Shown here: piece after piece, positions 56,706 through 64,000 of the stretch
Position numbering within the stretch: position 1 is the stretch's first letter
Layout: every line of letters begins with the position of its first letter
Origin: Tubulanus polymorphus
Taxonomy: Eukaryota > Nemertea > Palaeonemertea > Tubulaniformes > Tubulanidae
Length of the DNA stretch: 64,000 nucleotides
NCBI RefSeq assembly: GCF_964204645.1
Contig: NC_134029.1
Span: 20,168,450 to 20,232,449 of the forward strand
Direction: 5' to 3'
The notes under the pieces: model-generated
The model's database searches: none
Seen by the model: only the letters and a program-made list of their open reading frames with translations
What the model was told of the DNA's origin: nothing
Translations under genes and position numbers: made by a program

Positions 56706-58050
56706 AACTGTCTCATTCCGAACTGGATTTCAATTTATGATTTTTATGTTGAATTATGTAGTTTGGCTACAATATCTCAGAATTATATACATGCACTGTT
56801 TTTTTAATGCTATTCGTTTAGATTTTTTTTAACCCTTTCAGTGCTGACTAATCAATACCCTATAGCGCTGGAGATAATTTGAAAATTTTGAAAAATTCCA
56901 CCCTAGTGTGTTGAATAACGGGAATATCACTATAGTGCGTCTACACCATGGCGCAGTGTATCGTTAGTTACTAGCATTTTACTGTGTTTGACAGGTGCTA
57001 CCATTTTTCAAGAGAGATAATTACTAATTACTAATTAAATCAATACACGGCAGTGCGGTGTGCTTGCAAAATCCATCACTGATTCATACACCACACTGAA
57101 AGGGTAAAAGAACCATCTCATTCCGAACGGATTTCAATTTACGAATGTTTGTTGGATATGTAGCATGGCTACGATATCTCGGAATTAGATACAATGTACT
57201 GACTCTAGTTTTTGATGCTATTCCTTTTGATTTCTCGAAGAACTGGCTCATTCCTACGACCGACCGAAATTCAATTGGTCCGTACGTAATTTCATGTTCT
57301 TTCGGCTGCGTTGGCTTTAGATTTAAGGTGATGGACTAACGCTGTTCTTGATGCCGTTTCTTTAACGGTTTCTTTCTTGTCATTGTGTTCATACAATATT
57401 CAGTATAATAGTCAACGTGTGAAGGTAAAGATTTCCTATTACCGGGCACACAGGCGCTAAACCTCGTTTGAAGGCAATTTCCATCGCCGTTAATCGTCGC
57501 TGTTGGATTCTTTGATGGAATCTCTGTACAAACCCCCCGCCCATATACCGCCACCCCAGCCTACCGCCAGGTTTTCTCAATGTACATCTCAATACAAATA
57601 CATAGTAAAACACACCCCGATGTACCACCATACTCTGTATACCGCCGAAATCATTCTGCATCGATGTGGCTTATATCGGGAGTTAACTGTTATTCGGCAT
57701 ACATGTTGTTTTACCTGTCACTGATCGTGGGGCCTTTGATTGCTACGGCGAGTAGGGGGCGCAACTGCATTGCCAAAATCGGAGGAAAAGGGATAAAAAG
57801 AAGTTGTAATCTAACAACAAAAGTATATTTCATGGTTTTTAATAAGGGTCATATTTAGACTGAGACACAAGTTGCACCCAGGAAATCAGCGTGTGAGTGC
57901 GCTCTCTTTATTAGGCTCTCTTTACTGGCTCATTCCCACGACCGACCGAAATCCAATTGGTCCGTATGTAATTTCATGTTCTTTCGGCTGCGTAAGCTTT
58001 GAATTTGAGGTGATGGACTAACACGGTTTGTGATACCGTTCCTTTAGTGG
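56706..58050. repeat. Local duplications
   Basis: Block A (about 56711-56803, containing catagtt-like gttgaattatgtagtttggc) recurs at about 57118-57205 on the other side of the MITE. Block B (about 57240-57370, ctggctcattcctacgaccg ... gtgatggactaac) recurs at about 57922-58047. Both are direct and around 85-90% alike by eye. Confidence 0.65.
56829..57108. mobile_element. piggyBac-like MITE between duplicated flanks
   Basis: TTAA-CCCTTTCAGTGCTGAC at the left, cacactgaaagggtaa at the right. About 650 bases from the preceding copy and in the same orientation. Confidence 0.8.
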
Positions 58051-58059
58051 GCCGATTTC

Positions 58060-58560
58060 GGCTCGATGATGCGTGCCAATTTGGCCCGGGCCGAATCGTC
58101 TCCGCGTGATCGCGGCTATATACGCCAGTTTTACGTTGTCATATGAACATAAGCTGAGTCGACTGTTTTGAGTTAATTTTCATCAGATTTTTGCAACGTG
58201 TCGCGATCAATTGATTATCCGTCAATCGAAGATGCGATGACCACGATGCCGCAACCGCGTTTCGCGCTAATTCGATTTGCCAGCGCCAATTGTCGTCGAC
58301 GGCGGCGTCTGATCATACGTTTACGCCGGAACCGCGCCGCGCGCGAGTCGCAGACGCCGGTTTCCCACGTCCAGTCGACTAGAAAAGATGGATAAGCCGA
58401 CGCTCGGCGGCGCGGAGTATACCGACGACGATAAAAACAGCGCCGAGCGAATGCCGCGCGCGTGGAATCAGCCGTGAAATGGGCCACAGTTGACGGAAAA
58501 TTTGCCAATCTTCGGGAAGAACGGCGGCGTAAACGACGCAACATCGATCGTGTAAACGGT
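58060..58560. promoter_or_regulatory. CpG-rich island
   Basis: The densest CG segment of the right arm (gcgccgcgcgcgagtcg near 58335). Arg-rich open frames on both strands are composition artefacts. Candidate promoter or enhancer. Confidence 0.3.
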
Positions 58561-60211
58561 TGGTGTTAGTCGAAATCGTTGCTCCGTGGAATAATTCCAT
58601 TTCAATTATCATATTCTGTATCAATTACGGCGATTTTTAGTCCCAAACGGAAAACCTTTTAATTATCGGCAAATCTTTTTTGAATCGCCATCTGCCGCCC
58701 TTGACAACTCTTATAGCCTAATAACGTGCCATAAAGTGGCGCCACTAGTTGCACCGTTTTGTGAGTCGCAGGTGGTTTTTATCTCGGCGCTGATTGGCTG
58801 TATTTCATGTGATTCGAAGCGACTTCTGCGCACTAGGCGACTGATGGTGTGATTTCATTGCCGAATATACCTAGCATGCTAGAGATCGTCAGCGATCTCT
58901 TGTTGCCGTCGACCATTTTCGGTCGAAGTTGCCATCGGCTGCACGTTTTAGGCGATATTCTAGCGAATTCGTCGCTTGTGAAGAAAATCAGCAACAATCT
59001 GTTAAGAAATCGCTTTGTTAGCGGCGGACTTTATAGATGAGGATATGGCCAGGTAGTTGCGGTATGTAGGTGGTGCATTCAGGAATCAAAATGCTATCGA
59101 TGGTTTTTATCTGTTGAAAAATGGACTGGATCAGGGGGATCGCACATATAGGATCAGCTCTGGGGATTGATAAATCAGGGAGAGATTTGAAGATCCTCAG
59201 CATTGATAATCTAAAGTATAACCTGAATTGATGAAATGGGGGAGATTGGTATACTCAGCGTCGTTAGGGTATATCCTGGGGATTGATAAGTCAGGCATTG
59301 ATAATCCCTGTGTAACCTGAGTTGAGGGGGTGGGGATCGGAGGTATGCTCTATAGTCGTTAATTAGCCGGTGATGATGTGGGATTTATGGTAATGCAATG
59401 AGACTAATGAGACTTAACATATATATACATTCGCGGGACTTCATCATGCATGTATTCAGAGACACTTACTAAGCAGACGGCTACACGCAGTCACACTTTA
59501 TCAGTTTCCCATTCGAGAACGTATGAAGATCATTTTCATCAGCCCGAAAGTGTTTCATTAAGGCATGAAGTATAAAGACGAAGAGAAAGGCCTTATGTTC
59601 GTTTTTTTTAATGAATATTCAGATTCTTGTCAATCAAATCCCATTTTACTCAAAAAGGAGATACTCTAAAATATGTTCACAACGATAATGATATTGTTTG
59701 GAACTGGTATATATAATTTTAGCATTTTTAGCGGGTGAAAAAATAATCCAATTTTTTATAAAGCGCGTAGTACAGCACATGTGGATCGGTATTACGCAAA
59801 TGGCCCAGGCCAATGCATCGAGACAAACCATCGACAGGAATGGGTTAATTAATTGATTCTGTAAGCCCTCAATGCTGACCACGTCGGGAGTGATTTTTTC
59901 AGCTGACTGCCGCCGTCGTCTAAATAAAACGCCAGACACGGATCCAGTAGTCATAGATACGCGTGTAACACGCAGGCACGCGGATCCAGGGTTAACACTA
60001 CAATTAGGCACTACCCGTATCCATAAAAATGCAAATGTCGCAGGTGTGAAGCCGTTGGCGTCTCTGCAATGTAGTTTTGAATTTCTTGGACTGGGGTTGA
60101 AAAGTATCATGATCTGATCTCATTTCATGGTATCTATAGGGGCTTTCAGAAACAAACCGGTCACTTAATGTGGTCGGTGATATGTCGAAGGCTACTTGAA
60201 ATTCTAGACCC
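58561..60211. other. Non-coding stretch
   Basis: No gene recognised. A pair of loosely repeated segments (about 59225-59345: cctgaattgatgaaatgggg and cctgagttgagggggtgggg) suggests a small local duplication. Confidence 0.4.
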
Positions 60212-60468
60212 ATCCTCCCACGGCATGGATTCAAACCTGATGGCATCGTTACACTCGGCCACAGCACAAACCCCTGCCACACTAGACCAGGTGCGCAGGT
60301 ACATGCGCAACTTTGCCGCACGAAAACTTGCGGCACCAATCAGATTGCTCGTTGTATAATCACTGAGGTAAATTTCAGGGAAGAAGCTGTGCACTCGGTC
60401 TAGTGTGGCAGGGTTTCGTACCGTGGCAGTCTCGATGCCATCAGGTTCGAATCCCTGCCGTGGAGGAT
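60212..60468. repeat. Foldback element with B-box-like ends, second copy
   Basis: Same family as 55088-55415. The right arm contains ggttcgaatcc, a perfect polymerase III B-box word, followed by ctgccgtggaggat. The left arm carries the diverged complement (ggattcaaacc). Confidence 0.8.
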
Positions 60469-60880
60469 GTTCTAGACCATGCAATACACACGGCTATCAC
60501 GGCCTGGATCCGCACCTGGTATATATGTGGATAGAATCGACGCACTAGAAGACACCGAACAACCATTCACTGACATTGGATCATAAAGATGTGATTGAAT
60601 GGAAGATGTGATTGAACGGCTAAATGACTTCCGCGAACAGACAAATTGCTTGATTGTAGACTATTCAGCTATGGTTAGGTCTGTTTTTTTGTTCGAATGG
60701 TCAAAGAGCATTACCGCCATCATTGTAGAAATGTTGATCGCGTTGCCTGTATTCAGATCACCAAGATGAAGTTTCTACGTTCTACGACTTACTGAAGCAC
60801 TTCATATTTGGTCATTTGAACCGCTATGGGGCATTTTGTAAGCATTTTGAAAATACAGCGATATTATGTCAAGTAGTTGG

Positions 60881-61237
60881 TCTAGATACTATCCCATGTC
60901 AGCTTTTAAGTTAAGGTTCAGAAAAATGGAAGCATTGAATGGCCTGCGTGAAACTATGAATTTTCAAACTTAAGAAATTTTTTAGTTCTAAGAAGTTATT
61001 AAGTTAGTCTAGTTAAGTCTTTATTTCTAGTTAGTCTAGATACTATCCCTTGTCAGCTTTTTAGGTTCAGAAAAAATGGAAGCCTTGAATGGCCTACGTG
61101 AAATTATGAATTTTCAAACTTTAGAATTTTTTTAGTAGTTCCAAGAAGTTATTAAGTTAGTCTAGTTAAGTCTTTAGTTCTCATTACTCTAGATACTATC
61201 CCTTGTCAGCTTTTTAGGTTCAGAAAAAATCGAAGTG
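60881..61237. repeat. About 154-bp tandem repeat, 2.3 copies
   Basis: tctagatactatccc starts at 60881, 61035 and 61188. Each unit continues with tgtcagctttttaggttcag and ends with agaagttattaagttagtct. Confidence 0.85.
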
Positions 61238-61379
61238 TATAGTGACAATGCATGAAATTTATCATGAAAGTTAGAAAACTTGTTAAGTTTGAAACTGTAC
61301 TTAAGTTAATCTCCAACTTGCCGGATGCGCCAGATGTCGGACAGCGGCTCACGTTGATACGGAGCGGATTAGTAGAAAT

Positions 61380-61700
61380 TGTTCGGAACTACTTAATGAC
61401 AATCCGCGAGCGCGCGCGCGTGATCGATTATCCGTCTGATTAAGCCTTCGTTTGAAGATATAAAGCCTGACCTTATCAACGCGATCGGTCAGTATCAGGT
61501 ATATACGAACGTATCGATCCGTTCTACCGGAGTCCCATTAGTCATCGACGGTATCACCCCCGCGGAATTATGTATTGGCTCGTGTATCCGCATATCCGCG
61601 TGTGTATCGATTCGACATTAGTTTTTTACGTTTGCGCGCCGGTAAAATTCAATTAGACGATGTATATATATATATATATATATGTGTGTTACGTTCATCT
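61380..61700. promoter_or_regulatory. CpG-rich island with TA run
   Basis: CG-dense from about 61385 to 61640 (gagcgcgcgcgcgtgatcgat), followed by a TA run at 61659-61683. No credible frame. Candidate regulatory element. Confidence 0.3.
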
Positions 61701-62244
61701 ATTGCTGCTTCATATTGGTTATCTGACTTCTGAGACCCTTATTTTCATCCTGTCTTAGCTTCCTTATTAGTGGGTCGATCTTGGTGAAATTGGGCCACAA
61801 TGTTAGTATGAGGGCCTACTTGTGTGGTGCATATAGAATGGGCCCAGTGCACCACCTAGCAACAGAACTAGACAGTAAACAAATTTTATGTGACATGACC
61901 CTGAAGATGACCTTATTACTGAGCAACAGGGGGGGAGGGGGTCGAAATTCAATTAGTTGTCTTGACAAGGTTTAGTTATTGGCCCTAGATACAACGTATC
62001 CAATGGGAACTAACGCATGGTAATTTGGGGCTTCAAGATTTGAGTCTGAGCCCGAGAAGCGCTGTCACCTGTGGCTTGTTTTAATGTCTCAATGAAAAGT
62101 TTCTTGAGTATTTATTGTGGATTTAGTGGGAGAAAATATTGAGTATCTGTGTCCGATGATTACTCTCTTTTCATCTTTCCCTCAGACTATATATTTAGGA
62201 TTATTTTAGTTGAAAATACAGCGAATGCTATAGGCCTAGAATCT

Positions 62245-62415
62245 GAATGGCCGGCACTTACTGGAAATCGGGGTAAAGTCCGGGAAATTTGTTGAATTAG
62301 TATCCTTGTATCATTGAAAACAGTTTATGTATTTGACCGGATTCTTAGCTGATCAAGTCAGGGAAAACAACGTTCATGTCGGGGAAAAGCGAGCCAAATA
62401 AGAGTGGCCACCCTG
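62245..62415. mobile_element. hAT-like 'AGTGGCCACCCTG' MITE
   Basis: Left aatggccggcacttactgg, right aagagtggccaccctg. The body has the ggggaaa / gtcaggga words of the family. Confidence 0.65.
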
Positions 62416-62639
62416 AAAATCATTCATAATCAATATCATTAGTATGATCTAAAATCCTTAGCTCAGAAATACACTGTGAACATCAGTGTTTCTGGATAAA
62501 CCTAATTGCTGCATTTTTTTTTCAATCTGTCTTTTTGACTCGAAAAATCCCTTGAAAAAACTCCACGCAAGAGAGATGATTGGGAAAATGGACATTTTAT
62601 CTCTTAAAACTAGCTGATGAAATAACTCGGGATTATAAT

Positions 62640-63170
62640 CGACCTTGAAAGAGGTTCTTCTCTAGCAGACGACGTCGATCGGGAATTTCGATGTTTTTCG
62701 ATCACGTCGTCGGCATTTTTAATCACGATTCCGTTCGCTGAAAGGGATTAACAATTATTGCTCCACCGACGACGGTTCGATGTCTTTTCCTTTCATCGCG
62801 CGCGTTCGCGTCTTAAACAGCTAATCTCTTGCGGGCTTTTCGCTGAAAAGAAATCTAATTTTCGAAAAATGGATAATGGTTCTTTATCGCGCGAGTTTGT
62901 CGTTTCTGGCGCGCGCGCGAGTGCAACAATGAGAGAAAAGACCGTCGTAACGTCGCATCGTCGGCGGATGAAATGAAAGCGTATCGGGAATCGGATATTT
63001 TCGATACGGGATTTCTATTCACGAATCGAAAAATGAAATTTCGTAATCTTCTTGATGTGTAAGAATCTCTATTGATTGAGTTGGGAAGCGATGAAGTTCG
63101 GAGCGATTCTCGTCGTGGTTTTATCAACCACGCGAATTCGTTCATCATCGAAAGTGTAAAATTCGTCCGT
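62640..63170. promoter_or_regulatory. CpG-rich island
   Basis: CG-dense (ggcgcgcgcgcgagtg near 62909), long but featureless frames on both strands. Candidate regulatory element. Confidence 0.3.
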
Positions 63171-64000
63171 ATCTTCCATTGCTGGTGAATATTATCGATA
63201 TTAATGTATTCCTTCGATTAAACATTACAGTGAAACCTCGCGTTGTGTAATGAGCTCGGATGAAACTGTTTTTCGAATCTGAGAATATTATCGGATGTAC
63301 TGAACTGAGAATTTCAGTCCACATGAGACCGTTTGATTAATTTCGAACTTGTTACATTGAAGTATTGGGTATAGAGAGAGCGGTCTTTCTTGTCCCTGAT
63401 GTTGTTTTCAACGACAGGCCCAGACTTAGGGGGTTCGTTCATTTAGGGGTGCGTTAGATTTCAAAAGATTCACTCGACCTTTTTTCATTTGTTTTCGATC
63501 AATGTACATGCTTTCAAACTTGATTATTTGAAGCCAAATTGTGAGAAAAAAAGCAAAATTTTCGCCCCACATATGCTAGAAGTTGGGAAATTGCTTTTAG
63601 TTTTTCCAAAATTCTTGGCAAAGAGCCTTTCGGAATGCCGGACATATGTGCGAGCACCTTACAAAATGTTTCGCTTCCATGAAAACTGTTCCACTCATGA
63701 AAATAAAACCCCCACCAAAGACATGGCTGGCTATGGGCCTGAACGAGGTTAGACTGTACTACTTATGATGATTTGAAAATATGCGAGGAAGGTACTCAAA
63801 AGCTGTACGCACCGCTGGTACACTGAGGTGCCTGATGGTATATTTCTCCCTTAAGAACCGGGTACAAAATATGAAAGATATTTCATTGCCATTGGTTCTG
63901 TGATATAAACTTGCTTAAGACAGATATGGATGGCAATGAGGGATCTGGAAAATTGGGCCAATTCGGTCAGAAATACAAACTTCAGTAAATTCCATATGAG
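63171..64000. other. Right-edge non-coding stretch
   Basis: Starts near an acagtgaaacctcgcgtt word (63229), which resembles the end of a Tc1/mariner-type MITE. No gene seen up to the window edge. Confidence 0.4.

Overview
The window looks like nuclear DNA from an animal, probably a marine invertebrate. It is AT-rich, introns have GT-AG ends, and every recognisable coding gene has a clear vertebrate orthologue while the non-coding DNA is full of short invertebrate-type transposon remnants. The sequence alone does not settle the phylum; a mollusc or other spiralian, or an ambulacrarian, would all fit.

Left arm (1-8.8 kb): repeat-rich DNA with hairpin elements and one small gene at 7162-7338 encoding a secreted eight-cysteine peptide. 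Gene-rich core (8.8-45 kb): SPATA5L1/AFG2B (+, 8789-13659); a convergent single-coding-exon gene for a 932-residue unrecognised, probably nuclear protein (-, 17238-14440); MRPS30/mL65 (+, 18182-21053), head to head with the previous gene; RNF121 (+, 22181-27213); MAU2 (-, 35102-29432); TMEM60 (+, 35959-36342), head to head with MAU2; and EXOC1 (+, 36366-45012), which starts only 23 bases after the TMEM60 stop codon. Exon boundaries were worked out by hand. In each spliced gene the reading phase closes across every junction and the total length is close to that of the human protein (RNF121 326 vs 327, MAU2 604 vs 613, EXOC1 872 vs about 894, SPATA5L1 786 vs 753).

Right arm (45-64 kb): no supportable protein gene. 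It holds tandem repeats (28, about 75 and 154 bp units), piggyBac-like and hAT-like miniature elements, foldback elements, and a series of short CpG-rich islands that stand out from the AT-rich background and may be promoters or enhancers of a gene beyond the right edge.

The genes are ordinary housekeeping genes with unrelated jobs: ribosome maturation, mitochondrial translation, ER/Golgi ubiquitin ligation, cohesin loading and exocytosis. The most noteworthy points are two consecutive U12-type (minor spliceosome) introns around one RING exon of RNF121, the TMEM60-EXOC1 23-base spacing that suggests a dicistronic transcript, the small cysteine-rich peptide gene, the unrecognised protein with SUMO-related motifs, and the several families of miniature transposons, some nested or internally expanded.
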